From NCBI GenBank assembly GCA_029882975.1, contig JAOUJW010000002.1:62001-126000 (forward strand): DNA of 64,000 nucleotides, read 5' to 3'. The translations under genes and the position numbers were made by a program. Positions 1 through 8,513 of this stretch are shown here, in pieces. The first letter of the stretch is position 1, and each line of letters starts with the position of its first letter. Origin of the DNA: Gammaproteobacteria bacterium. GTDB taxonomy: Bacteria > Pseudomonadota > Gammaproteobacteria > SZUA-152. Under the pieces are notes generated by a model. That model worked only from the letters and a program-made list of their open reading frames with translations, made no database searches and was not told the DNA's origin.

Positions 1-663
1 AGTATCACCACTTAGCAACCTCGATGCGAAACCGGCAAACAACTGCCGGCTGAGGCGGTAATCCATTCCTATCGTGGCGGCGTAAATATTACTTTCAAAT
101 CCAGCCACTGCGTTGGTTTCATCCTGCTCTGAATTAATATGGGATACACTAACAAAATAACTCTGATTAATACTGTTGTTATCTCCGGCTCCCCCACCAT
201 AGGCATTCAACAAACTCGCCAATTCAGGAACCTGCCTGCCTCTCCATGGATCCAATGCCGACATGCTTTGTTGGTTGCGCGCCGCCCGTCGCAATGCCGC
301 CAAGCGGGAGCTAATGTCTTCCATAGACATTAGCAGTGTGCCCTGTGACAATAATGATGATATTGCGGATATGGAGCGAGCAGATATCTGACGATAAGCA
401 TCCCCGGCTTGGTTGGTATTTGCTAAAATTGCTTCACAGATATTCCGCAAACTTCCCGGAGGCAAGGTTCCGTCCAGCGGGTTGCACATTTGCACTAGAG
501 CTGTATGTAAAGCCGCCTCCGGTGATGTGCTACTGGTAGCAATACCCATGGTAATGTCTATAGTCCCGCCCGGCCCATCAACAACATCTGAATGCGCGTG
601 TCCGCTTAGTAGCAATCCCATAACTGATAATACGATAAAGCTCTGCTTCTTTTTGTTCATCAT
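1..663 (-). CDS. Autotransporter/outer-membrane beta-barrel protein, partial (C-terminus off the window)
   Basis: An open frame runs from ATG at 663 to the left edge with no stop, giving 221 residues. It opens with a signal peptide (MMNKKKQSFIVLSVMGLLLS, cut near residue 24-25). The first 130 mature residues are low in hydrophobic segments and carry a Cys pair. From about residue 170 the pattern becomes alternating polar/aromatic strands (SYFVSVSHI..., NIYAATIGMDYRLSRQLFAG), which is the strand-turn-strand rhythm of autotransporter barrel domains. I infer an outer-membrane protein, probably with its barrel continuing past base 1. ATG at 660 is an equally possible start. The exact family is not certain. 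Confidence 0.72.
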   Translation of the reverse strand, partial: MMNKKKQSFIVLSVMGLLLSGHAHSDVVDGPGGTIDITMGIATSSTSPEAALHTALVQMCNPLDGTLPPGSLRNICEAILANTNQAGDAYRQISARSISAISSLLSQGTLLMSMEDISSRLAALRRAARNQQSMSALDPWRGRQVPELASLLNAYGGGAGDNNSINQSYFVSVSHINSEQDETNAVAGFESNIYAATIGMDYRLSRQLFAGFASRLLSGDT

Positions 664-1234
664 GCCTGACTCTTTGTACGCGTGTGATTACATGTGTATT
701 TGACGACAGATATGCCTTGAATAAAGTACAAGGCGACAACCCGAATGGCGGTGTGCTTCGGTGGTTCTTCTGATTCCGATAACACCCAATAGATAGTCCA
801 ATTCAGTAAAGCCGGGGTTAACCCTAGGTATCGTGATCCTGCTATCAAATATTCTCAAGGGCACTAATGGCCAGCCGTTCATTCTAAAGATAAACACCGC
901 ACGGTCAAGAACTACCGCTGTACCGCAGACCGAATTAGAAATTGAGATCTTATTCGAGACGAATGTTTGAAACGGCAACGAATAGTTATACTTCTTGAAT
1001 ATATAGCAGCGGATCTATTTCACAATATATAAATATGTTTTTCAGGCTTCCTCTCCACAACCGCCCGCTCTATTGGACCCGGACACCGGTACAGTAAATG
1101 AGAACCTGTTTCAACGATTCCTCGAGTCCAAGTATGGGGCGTCGTTGTCTGGGGAGTCTGCAAGCAAATGTTCTTGTGGCTGGAGCGTGGCCGCAATGCC
1201 ACGCTCACAACTACAAAAAGTCAATTACACCATC
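664..1234. other. Gene-free interval of 571 bp upstream of the autotransporter gene
   Basis: No frame here has a credible start, ribosome site and protein-like composition. Open frames of 60-99 codons exist on both strands but look like random translation. The right end holds a perfect 9-bp inverted repeat with a 6-base loop (1183-1191/1198-1206), just past the stop of the DUF2330 gene. The left end should contain the promoter of the autotransporter gene, which I cannot place with confidence. Confidence 0.5.
1183..1206 (-). terminator. Hairpin downstream of the DUF2330 gene
   Basis: GAGCGTGGC pairs perfectly with GCCACGCTC across a 6-base loop, about 30 bp after the stop codon at 1235. No T-tract follows on the minus strand, so it is only a possible factor-dependent terminator or 3'-end stabilising stem. 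Confidence 0.35.
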
Positions 1235-2584
1235 TCACTTCCACAATCGCTCCCACCAACTACCCTCACTTGGCGGTGTCGAGCTCGGCAATACGGGCCA
1301 TAGAATTTTGCTGCGAATATCCTCCACAGACCATCCGGTCAACATTGCCAGATTTTGGGAACGTTGTTCCTGCTGGGTTCGTAAACGCTCCAAATAACCT
1401 TTAGCGGCTTCACAGCGTTGCGCGTCTCCTTTCCAGGGGTGACGGATGATGTAGCGACCCTGATAGTTTTTTCGATTGTTGGTCACTTGAAACTTCAAAT
1501 CATCGGGAAAGGTATCTGCGGTATAACGCAAATGCAATCGGGTAACATAGACGTTTCTGGCCATAGGTTTGTAGCGACGACGCCCCTCATCCTCGGCATC
1601 AATCCAAAACGCGCCGAGTTGGCGCAGTTGTTTTTGGCTCAGAGGGTCGGCGGCACAGGGATCGCACCAGTTCATATCCCAGGCATATTCCAAAAAAACG
1701 ACGCGTTGTTTTTCCTTTTCCACTTGGTGACTGAACATATCCTTATAAAAATCAGCAAACCCGGCTTTCACGAATACCGGGACTTCCGTATCGGTAGGCA
1801 AACCGACGGTGCGATAGTTAGTGGTTTCCACCCTGCCCTTGCGAGTCAAAGCAAACACGAACAAATCCTGAGCCCCATTGGCATTTAAAGTTCCGAGACG
1901 AATGGGTAACATGAATTTTTCTGAATTAAAGGCCATCTGCAAAGGGCGTAAATAATTAAAACCCAATTTGGAATGCTTTTCCAGATTGACTTTGGCCACA
2001 AAGAACTTCATATCCTGTTTTAAATAGCTGTCCAGCACTTTTTCCGCACCGGCGGGGATTTGGTACTGATTTTCTTTAAGCCACGTGGCCAAACCGTGAC
2101 TTTCTTTGGCAGACAAAATCAGAATATCGTATTCACCAATGGTATAGCTGGCTTCAATTTTGACACCTAATTTTTTCGCCTTGAACTCTTGTTCCGCCAC
2201 GACCGACCGATCCATAGACATTGCCGCCATGGGCATATCCTCACGCAAGCGCGGGGCACAGGGGTCTGCATCAAAATACTCCACCAGACGGGGGGCGGTA
2301 TAGGCATCCAGATGATCAATATTGGCTTGTTCCCCCACGTTGATCTGCTTTTCCTGTAATACAGTGGGTACCGGGACCACAATTGCAAACTCCTTGACGT
2401 CCCCCTTAAAATCGTTGGACATGGTAATCACGGTACGATTCTCGTCGCGTACCAAAACCACCTTTGACGCCTGATTAAACAATTGGGTATCGGCTTTAGC
2501 CACGTAGAATCCGCAAAAAGCCCTGACGTTGGCGGCTGAACACAGCAAGATACTGCCGCAAATCACTGTTAAGGTTTTTTTCAT
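1235..2584 (-). CDS. DUF2330 domain-containing secreted protein
   Basis: 449 residues. A clear Sec signal peptide (MKKTLTVICGSILLCSAANVRA) is followed directly by the FCGFYVAKA start typical of DUF2330 proteins. Next comes the conserved stretch 'SKVVLVRDENRTVITMSNDF' and a VVPVP segment near residue 70. Several cysteines (for example the MNWCDPCAADP segment) suggest an extracytoplasmic disulfide or metal site. The molecular function of DUF2330 is not established. The start ATG overlaps the stop of the upstream RnfD/NqrB-like gene by four bases (ATGA at 2581-2584), so the two are almost certainly translated together and probably work together in the envelope. Confidence 0.85.
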   Translation of the reverse strand: MKKTLTVICGSILLCSAANVRAFCGFYVAKADTQLFNQASKVVLVRDENRTVITMSNDFKGDVKEFAIVVPVPTVLQEKQINVGEQANIDHLDAYTAPRLVEYFDADPCAPRLREDMPMAAMSMDRSVVAEQEFKAKKLGVKIEASYTIGEYDILILSAKESHGLATWLKENQYQIPAGAEKVLDSYLKQDMKFFVAKVNLEKHSKLGFNYLRPLQMAFNSEKFMLPIRLGTLNANGAQDLFVFALTRKGRVETTNYRTVGLPTDTEVPVFVKAGFADFYKDMFSHQVEKEKQRVVFLEYAWDMNWCDPCAADPLSQKQLRQLGAFWIDAEDEGRRRYKPMARNVYVTRLHLRYTADTFPDDLKFQVTNNRKNYQGRYIIRHPWKGDAQRCEAAKGYLERLRTQQEQRSQNLAMLTGWSVEDIRSKILWPVLPSSTPPSEGSWWERLWK

Positions 2585-3393
2585 AACACATTCCTCTCTA
2601 TAGGCCAGTGATACCGATGAGCACTGGAGATTTTGTCAATTAATGGAACCAACGGAGAACTGCACACCAAAGCCCAAATCAAGGCATTGGGTTGATGCAA
2701 CTGAAATTGTAGATAGACCGCCAGAATCGCCACCCAGATGGCAAACCCGATACGACCTAGACGCGAATCGGGGATGGTTCTGGGGTCAGATATCATAAAA
2801 AACGCAAAAATAAGTAACGCACCGTTTTGCAAATAGTGTAAAGGAATGGACCAGGGATCTCCCAACCACCAGGCTCGCAGCAGCAAAAGCAAGGAATAAG
2901 CAGCTAGAAATGCGAATGTGATATCACTGCGCTCGGTACGATAAAGCACCACGCCACCTAAACAGGCCATTAAAAAGGCCAGCAAGGGTGTCGAACCCCA
3001 CTGACCCGATGACACCCAGACAGAATCACTGAGCAACAAACAAGCTGCCAATGCAAAATTGGTCGGGTTGAATACGTGCTTACGATCCAGGTGAATCACA
3101 AATTTGCTGACGACCGCCAACATGGCGGCTAATATTGCCAACCTCCAATCTTCAGTACGTAGCAGCAAACATAAGGAAAGACTGGATATAAGGGCACTGC
3201 GGGGATCAAAGATCGGCAAATTCCATATCCTGGTACAAGCGTATTGACTGATTTGCGCAGCCAGAAGAATTAGTACAGCCGTAATCCAGTAAATTTCAAA
3301 CTGTAAATAAATCAATCCGTAGCCAATGAGTGCGGCTAACACCGAAATCTGGTACCAGCGTGGATCTCGCGGTAAGCTAAGCCATGTCATCAC
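2581..3393 (-). CDS. RnfD/NqrB-like polytopic membrane protein
   Basis: 270 residues with about eight to nine hydrophobic segments and almost no soluble domain. Two motifs place it in the RnfD/NqrB/RseC-neighbour superfamily of flavin-carrying ion-pump subunits: 'HVFNPTNFALAA' near residue 107 and 'ISDPRTIPDSRLGRIGFA' near residue 203, which matches the family signature (SDPRTTPD..LGRI). In Rnf and Nqr complexes these subunits carry covalent FMN on a Thr/Ser before the helix; T in NPTNF could play that role, but this is inference. There are no other rnf or nqr genes nearby. Its only partner is the coupled DUF2330 gene, so it is a stand-alone member rather than part of a full complex. Confidence 0.78.
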   Translation of the reverse strand: MMTWLSLPRDPRWYQISVLAALIGYGLIYLQFEIYWITAVLILLAAQISQYACTRIWNLPIFDPRSALISSLSLCLLLRTEDWRLAILAAMLAVVSKFVIHLDRKHVFNPTNFALAACLLLSDSVWVSSGQWGSTPLLAFLMACLGGVVLYRTERSDITFAFLAAYSLLLLLRAWWLGDPWSIPLHYLQNGALLIFAFFMISDPRTIPDSRLGRIGFAIWVAILAVYLQFQLHQPNALIWALVCSSPLVPLIDKISSAHRYHWPIERNVL

Positions 3394-3547
3394 ACATCCT
3401 CCTGCGGGCTCATATTCGTTCTGTGAGTGGAGACTTAGGCTTTATAAACGCAAGGCTGCGGAAAAGGGGTTAAAGCGTTAAATTATTTTTGATAGGAAAA
3501 TCACAAAGAATGTAATAACTTATTGATATTTTATAAAAAAGATTTAG

Positions 3548-3581
3548 AAAAAAAACGCAGGCTTGGTTTACCAAGCCTGCG
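3548..3581 (-). terminator. Rho-independent terminator of the periplasmic rhodanese gene
   Basis: Perfect 11-bp stem CGCAGGCTTGG/CCAAGCCTGCG with loop TTTA at 3556-3581, followed on the minus strand by eight T (3555-3548). It lies about 30 bp beyond the stop codon at 3610. Confidence 0.93.
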
Positions 3582-3609
3582 CAAAAGTCATTTTTGGAGA
3601 CCGTATTAT

Positions 3610-4626
3610 TTACTTATTTGCTTTTTCTTTTTCCAGTGCTGCTATTTTCTTCTCAAGATTTTTCAGTTTTTTGTTCAAGCCGGCAAAATTGAACCACTGC
3701 TCCCCAGCCACAGGGAACTCCAATTGGGAACCATAGACTCTCCAGGACTCATCCCAATTAGCCGGATCTTTAAAGCCCAGTAGACGCAATTGTAAATAAG
3801 TTAAGGTTGAACGTGTACCTGTTTGACAATACGCCAGAGTTCGTTTGTTTCGATCCAAAGAACCAAATGCCTTTGTCGCAGCGTCCGGATCAAGATAGGC
3901 AACAGGTTCCAGTTTGCCGGTTTTTGGATTCTTTTTCTGAGCCAATGTGTCGACATGAGAAATATTGGCCGTCACATTCGGAACATGCCCACCTCGTATG
4001 GCGCGAATATCTGACCCTTGAAATTCCTTTTTAGTACGTGAATCTATCAATTGGGAATTTTTGGCAGCACCCTTAGCGATTCCCAACACCTCATCCGTTG
4101 AACCGTAACGCCCGGCTACTACGTTGACCTTGTAATTACTGGGCTTGCGAATAACCGGCTTGCTGTCCAACCGCTGTCCGGCATCACGCCAAGCAGCCAA
4201 ACCACCATTCAAAACATGCACATTCTTATGGCCTACATATTCGGCAACCCAAAACCCCACCGAAGCATCGGTCAAGGTTCCCATACCGTCATAGTAAAAG
4301 ACAATGTGGTCGTCATTGTTAATGCCGACTTTACTGAACAGGCGTTCGTATTTGCTTGAATCCCGAAAAACTCTGGCCGTAGTATCCCGTAATGCATTCT
4401 TGCAACGGTTGCCTAAACTAATCGCTCCGGGTATATGCCCTTTGATATAATCCTTTAAGTCCCTGCAATCCACAATCACCCAATTTCGGTCATTGCTGTG
4501 CTTCTTCAGTTCGTCTGCCGTGACTAACAAAGTGGGATTTGCCCATTGCGCTGCGTTCACCACACCCAGAAACAAGACACCCCACACACCGACTAGGCAT
4601 GCAGCCCAACGTTTTGCAGCGTTCAT
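3610..4626 (-). CDS. Periplasmic tandem-domain sulfurtransferase (rhodanese)
   Basis: 338 residues. A signal peptide (about residues 1-25) is followed by two rhodanese domains (about 32-150 and 172-305). The second carries the active-site loop CQTGTR with Cys267. The first has an Asp (D113 in YYDGMGT) where the catalytic Cys would be, as in classical two-domain thiosulfate:cyanide or 3-mercaptopyruvate sulfurtransferases. A C-terminal charged helix (LNKKLKNLEKKIAALEKEK) predicts a coiled coil, unusual for the family and perhaps used for oligomerisation. It should transfer sulfane sulfur from thiosulfate or a related donor in the periplasm. Upstream (4702-4719) lies a palindrome shared with the DsrE-like gene at 13159, suggesting common control with the sulfur relay island. 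Confidence 0.92.
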   Translation of the reverse strand: MNAAKRWAACLVGVWGVLFLGVVNAAQWANPTLLVTADELKKHSNDRNWVIVDCRDLKDYIKGHIPGAISLGNRCKNALRDTTARVFRDSSKYERLFSKVGINNDDHIVFYYDGMGTLTDASVGFWVAEYVGHKNVHVLNGGLAAWRDAGQRLDSKPVIRKPSNYKVNVVAGRYGSTDEVLGIAKGAAKNSQLIDSRTKKEFQGSDIRAIRGGHVPNVTANISHVDTLAQKKNPKTGKLEPVAYLDPDAATKAFGSLDRNKRTLAYCQTGTRSTLTYLQLRLLGFKDPANWDESWRVYGSQLEFPVAGEQWFNFAGLNKKLKNLEKKIAALEKEKANK

Positions 4627-4701
4627 AGTTACACCTCCACCTGATTATGTATGGAATTTCTCCCCTTACGCCTAAGTATTGCCAATACCCCCGGATATGA
4701 A

Positions 4702-4719
4702 ATGATTCAAATGCATCAT
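4702..4719 (-). promoter_or_regulatory. Candidate operator, copy 1 of a shared 18-bp palindrome
   Basis: On the minus strand this reads ATGATGCATTTGAATCAT, an imperfect inverted repeat centred 84 bp upstream of the rhodanese start codon (4626). It matches 16 of 18 positions of ATGATGTATTTGCATCAT at 13539-13556, which lies at nearly the same distance from another sulfur gene. A CAATACT-type -10 around 4676-4682 would place the palindrome near -40, the usual position of an activator site. That promoter assignment is inference. Confidence 0.6.
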
Positions 4720-4797
4720 TTGGTGAGAAAGCCACAACGGCTATAGTGAACAAATAGAGCAGATAAACGGCACACCTACACTAAAACAGACACTTAT

Positions 4798-5946
4798 ATG
4801 AATATTGAATCCGAAGCATTGCTGTCCATTATTATCCCCGTGTTTAACGGTGAAAAAACAATCGGACTTTGCCTTCAATCTCTGCGAACATCCTATGATC
4901 CAAACTGTGAAGTCATTGTCATTGATGACGGTTCCACCGATGCCACCGGGGAAGTGGCAAACCGGTTCCCCTGTCGCTATTTACGCCACAGACGTCGCCA
5001 AGGGGCTGCGGCCGCCAGAAATCTGGGCGTACAACACGCCCGTGGTCAACTGTTGTTTTTTATAGACGCCGACTGCATGGTATTACCGGAAACGCTGCAT
5101 CATGTACGCAGCAGTTTGCAACAGGAACCGATAAATACCATTGTCGGCGGCACATACCTGCCAAAAGCACTGGACGGTGGTTTTTTCAGCGATTTTCAGG
5201 CGATTTTTGTAAATTTCTTTGAAACCAGAAATCATTTACCCGACCATGCTCCCGACTACATTGCCACCCACGCAATGGCAATGCAACGCGAATTGTTTGT
5301 GCAACATCCAGGATTCAATAATGACAAACTTCCGATTCTGGAAGACGTGGAATACAGCCATCGCATGCGCCAACACGGCATTCAACTGAGGATGTCGCCA
5401 CATATTCGGGTACAGCATTATTTTGGTTTTAACCTGGTAAGGTCTTTACGCAACGCAATACGTAAGTCCATGGTGTGGACACAATACAGTCTGAATCGAA
5501 ATGACGTATTTGAAAGCTCTGGAACTGCTTCCCTGGAACTTAAAATCACAACAACCGTATTACCTATCATTGTCGCCATGAGCCTCCTGGTACCCGGTAG
5601 GGTCGCGGCAGTGATGGCATTGCTCGGCCTGCTGACTGTCAATATGCAAGTTAATTGGAAGTTTATAGGCACCATAAACCGGGTACACGGCCTGAACTTT
5701 ACGTTTTTTTCATGCCTGTATTACTTTTTTGTGTATCCACTGGCGGTGGCGACCGGAGCCTGCGCGGGTATTGCTGCTTTTCTATTACAATATTTCCAGT
5801 ACCAAACAATGCCCCGTTCAGAGATGGCTTCTCGCTCAGGGCTGTCTTCTCGCTCAGGGCTGTCTCCCGGTTCAAGGCTGTCCTCTCGCTCAGGGCTGTC
5901 CTCTCGCTCAGGGCTGTCTCCCGGTTCAAGGCTGCCCAATGTATAG
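4798..5946 (+). CDS. Family 2 glycosyltransferase with membrane tail and repeat C-terminus
   Basis: 382 residues. The N-terminus begins LSIIIPVFNGEKTIGLCLQS, the GT-A fold opening, with the nucleotide-binding DDGSTD at 43-48 and the metal-binding DAD at 90-92. An EDVEYSHRM segment near residue 185 matches the acceptor-side ED motif. Three hydrophobic segments (about 245-335) anchor it in the inner membrane. The last 38 residues are hexapeptide repeats (SSRSGL, SSRSGL, SPGSRL, twice), encoded by six 18-bp units; this tail is not part of the GT2 fold. Its stop overlaps the start of the next gene by 8 bp, so the GT and the radical SAM protein form one operon. It probably modifies an envelope glycan or a lipid; the acceptor is unknown. 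Confidence 0.88.
   Translation: MNIESEALLSIIIPVFNGEKTIGLCLQSLRTSYDPNCEVIVIDDGSTDATGEVANRFPCRYLRHRRRQGAAAARNLGVQHARGQLLFFIDADCMVLPETLHHVRSSLQQEPINTIVGGTYLPKALDGGFFSDFQAIFVNFFETRNHLPDHAPDYIATHAMAMQRELFVQHPGFNNDKLPILEDVEYSHRMRQHGIQLRMSPHIRVQHYFGFNLVRSLRNAIRKSMVWTQYSLNRNDVFESSGTASLELKITTTVLPIIVAMSLLVPGRVAAVMALLGLLTVNMQVNWKFIGTINRVHGLNFTFFSCLYYFFVYPLAVATGACAGIAAFLLQYFQYQTMPRSEMASRSGLSSRSGLSPGSRLSSRSGLSSRSGLSPGSRLPNV
5827..5934 (+). repeat. In-frame 18-bp tandem repeats (6 units, arranged A-A-B twice)
   Basis: Six units of 18 bp each end in CTG. Four are of the type TCTCGCTCAGGGCTG preceded by a serine or alanine codon; two are TCTCCCGGTTCAAGGCTG. The order A-A-B-A-A-B makes two 54-bp super-units. 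The units are nearly identical, which points to recent slippage or duplication. The array ends 4 bp before the start codon of the downstream gene. Confidence 0.95.
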
Positions 5947-7090
5947 CCCCATTACCCATTTACCGGCCTTATGGCTAAAACGCCCGGTGCAGCTGACCTT
6001 CTTCCTCACGCGACGTTGCAATGCCCATTGTCCATATTGCTTTTATTTACAAAGTAACGATGCTCCTACCGGAGAAACCAAAGACGAATTACAGCTCCCG
6101 GAGATTGAACAAATTTCGGCATCGATGAAAAATCTTCTATGGCTGGCTTTTTCAGGCGGCGAAATCTTCTTACGCCGAGATCTGGTGGAAATCAGCAAAA
6201 CATTTTACCGCCACAACCACCCGGTCTATATGTTGTTTCCCACTAACGGACAAAACCCGGATCGGGTTTTTCGAATGGTGCGTGACATCGCCGGCTCTTG
6301 CGTGAATAGCAATATTATAGTCAAACTGTCTATAGACGACCTCTATGAGGAACACGACCGCTTAAGAGCAACACCGCGCAGTTTTGAGAAAACCCTGGAA
6401 ACCTATGCAAAACTCAGCACCCTTTGCCATAAACATTCCAATCTGCAAATTGGTGTCAATACGGTGTTTTGTGCGCAAAACCAGGACCGGATAGATGCCA
6501 TTATCGACTTTGTCAGCAAGTTATCCGCTGTAAAGACCCATACTCTGTCTCTGGTCCGCGGCGATTTACGGCAGAAAAACTATAAACATGTTGACATGGA
6601 AAAATACCGTCGGGCCACCCAGCGACTGGCTCAGTTTATCCAAAGACAGCAATCACCGCACTATTCCTTCACAGCCGGAAAACTCAAGATCGCTCAAGAC
6701 GTACTCCAACGACGACTCATCGACCGCACCATGCGCAAACAAGACCGGGTAACACCCTGCTATGCCGGCTCGGTTAATCTAGTGCTAAGTGAATCCGGAG
6801 AAGTCTATCCGTGCGAACTCCAGAGCCGCAGCATGGGCAACATCAAAACTTACCACTACCGCATGGATCAACTTTTACGCGACCACGCAGCTAAAGCTGC
6901 CCAAGCCTGGGTAAAACAGAACCACTGTTTCTGTAGTCATGAATGCCACATGATGACCAATATTCTGGCCAACCCCGCTCGCTACCCGGCTTGGTTTAAA
7001 GAATATGTCCGCTTATTTCACGCGCAGAACCCTTTGTTTCCCGGGCGGGAAGACGTTCCCCGGCCGCAACATGGGTTTGGTGACGGGTAA
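5939..7090 (+). CDS. Radical SAM protein with SPASM-like C-terminus
   Basis: 383 residues from the ATG at 5939, which overlaps the GT2 stop (5944-5946). The frame stays open upstream through the repeats, but this is the first ATG giving a normal domain start. The radical SAM cluster motif is CNAHCPYC (Cys27, 31, 34), and GGE follows at 73-75 for SAM binding. Cys-rich segments near the end (PCYAGS...GEVYPCEL, then NHCFCSHEC) fit a SPASM/twitch domain holding an auxiliary iron-sulfur cluster. Such enzymes modify peptides or small metabolites. Here the partners are a glycosyltransferase and, on the opposite strand, a B12-radical SAM protein. No precursor peptide gene is evident. Its 3' end overlaps that of the next gene by 95 bp. 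Confidence 0.88.
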   Translation: MYSPITHLPALWLKRPVQLTFFLTRRCNAHCPYCFYLQSNDAPTGETKDELQLPEIEQISASMKNLLWLAFSGGEIFLRRDLVEISKTFYRHNHPVYMLFPTNGQNPDRVFRMVRDIAGSCVNSNIIVKLSIDDLYEEHDRLRATPRSFEKTLETYAKLSTLCHKHSNLQIGVNTVFCAQNQDRIDAIIDFVSKLSAVKTHTLSLVRGDLRQKNYKHVDMEKYRRATQRLAQFIQRQQSPHYSFTAGKLKIAQDVLQRRLIDRTMRKQDRVTPCYAGSVNLVLSESGEVYPCELQSRSMGNIKTYHYRMDQLLRDHAAKAAQAWVKQNHCFCSHECHMMTNILANPARYPAWFKEYVRLFHAQNPLFPGREDVPRPQHGFGDG

Positions 7091-8513
7091 ACAAATCCTT
7101 CTCCAAATACAACCAGAACAAACTGACCAGCCCACGAATCCCCACAACGATATCCTGCAAGCTACGCAGTGCCATTAATTTTCTTAACAAAAATCCGGGT
7201 CGACTGTAGAAGCGTCGCAAGGCCCGTTGCCGCAAACCTTGAATTTGTTGCTGGGTCAGTGTGTAGGGTATAAACGCAGCGCCTTGATAGGTATATTGCC
7301 GTAAGCGATCAGCCACCCGACCGTATTTGGGCAAGTGCTCATAGAGATAAGTTCCGGGAAACGCGGTGAGTGCATGAAAGTTAGCGTAATCCGGATCCAA
7401 ACGCACCGCAAAATCGATGGACTGCAACGCATCTTGGTAGGTTTGGCCGGGGATACCAAACAAAAACGGCGTAGTGACGCGCAACCCTACCGCTTTTGCG
7501 TCACGCACTGCTGTTTCGATATGTTCGACCTTAATTCCCTTGCGCAGGGTATTCAGATCTTTCTGTACACCGCTCTCCGCCCCTATCAGAACAGCCCAGC
7601 AGCCGCTGTCCTTCATCGCCTGTAGCAGCTTACGATCCACCTGATTGGCACAAACGGAAGCAAACCAGGTAAAGTCCAACCCAGCCTGACGAATACGCCG
7701 GGTCAATTCCAGTAACCGATCATAGTCGGATGCCAAGGAATCATCGATAAATTTGATTTCACGGTAACCGCTATCCAGACACCATTGAATTTCTGCCATG
7801 ACGTTGTCCAGGCTGCGATAACGCACCCCACGGACGCCGCTGCGGCGATTCTTGTCCATTTGATAACAAAAAATGCAGCGCCGATTGCATCCGCGCGATG
7901 TCATCACCACCGCCACCGGAGCCCGTTGATAACCGGCCGGGGGCGGTAAGTAGCGCATCTCATCTTGCAGTAATTGCCGCGCCGGCATGGCCAATTGATC
8001 CAAGTCCTCTTGCGGCAGTCGGTCCGGGTTATGAATCACGTCATCGTCGCAGCGAAAACTCAAACCCAGCACCGAGTCCATGCGGCGTCTACCCAAAACG
8101 GCATCCGCAAGCTCTACTACCGCTTTTTCGGCTTCACCGCGAATCACCGCGTCCACGCTCAGCTCCTGTAGACACAGCTCCGGCATACTGGTGGGATAAG
8201 GCCCACCGGCACAAGTAAAACAGCGCGGGATGACCCCTTTCACATCCCGCGCCGTTTCTACCGCTCCCTCCCATGAAAAACAAGTAGCGTACACACCCAC
8301 CCATTGAGGTTGAAATCGGCGCACCTTATCCAGAATCTGAGGATGAGACAGAAAAGCCCCATTATAAAACTCCACCTCATGTCCTTGCTGCAATAGCGCG
8401 GCTGCCACGTACAAAGTACCCAGAGGTTGCCAATAATTAAGTTGAGCATTGGCGGTTTTCTTAGGGAACAAATCCTCAGGCTGCCATGCCGGAATGATCA
8501 GTGCACATTTCAT
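6996..8513 (-). CDS. Cobalamin-binding (B12) radical SAM protein
   Basis: 505 residues from ATG 8513; a GTG 12 bp upstream is also in frame, but TGAGGG is well spaced for the ATG. The N-terminal 150 residues are a B12-binding Rossmann-like domain (ALIIPAWQPEDLF..., GTLYVAAALLQQGHEVEFYN, VGVYATCFSW). The radical SAM core follows with CNRRCIFC (Cys209, 213, 216). The layout matches the BchE/PhpK-type class, whose members methylate unreactive carbons or perform ring chemistry, or act in lipid/hopanoid and antibiotic pathways. The C-terminal 100 residues contain an amphipathic, partly hydrophobic helix (VSLFWLYLEKDLF). The substrate is unknown. The 3' end lies inside the 3' end of the convergent radical SAM gene. 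Confidence 0.88.
   Translation of the reverse strand: MKCALIIPAWQPEDLFPKKTANAQLNYWQPLGTLYVAAALLQQGHEVEFYNGAFLSHPQILDKVRRFQPQWVGVYATCFSWEGAVETARDVKGVIPRCFTCAGGPYPTSMPELCLQELSVDAVIRGEAEKAVVELADAVLGRRRMDSVLGLSFRCDDDVIHNPDRLPQEDLDQLAMPARQLLQDEMRYLPPPAGYQRAPVAVVMTSRGCNRRCIFCYQMDKNRRSGVRGVRYRSLDNVMAEIQWCLDSGYREIKFIDDSLASDYDRLLELTRRIRQAGLDFTWFASVCANQVDRKLLQAMKDSGCWAVLIGAESGVQKDLNTLRKGIKVEHIETAVRDAKAVGLRVTTPFLFGIPGQTYQDALQSIDFAVRLDPDYANFHALTAFPGTYLYEHLPKYGRVADRLRQYTYQGAAFIPYTLTQQQIQGLRQRALRRFYSRPGFLLRKLMALRSLQDIVVGIRGLVSLFWLYLEKDLFTRHQTHVAAGERLPARETKGSAREISGHIL

Noticed and set aside
688-978. 96-codon minus-strand open frame upstream of the autotransporter gene
   Set aside because: TTG start with no ribosome site, no domain-like composition, and it lies where a promoter is needed.
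5729-5938. Upstream extension of the radical SAM frame through the 18-bp repeats
   Set aside because: It is the GT2 coding sequence in another frame. The ATG at 5939 gives a normal protein start and stop/start overlap.
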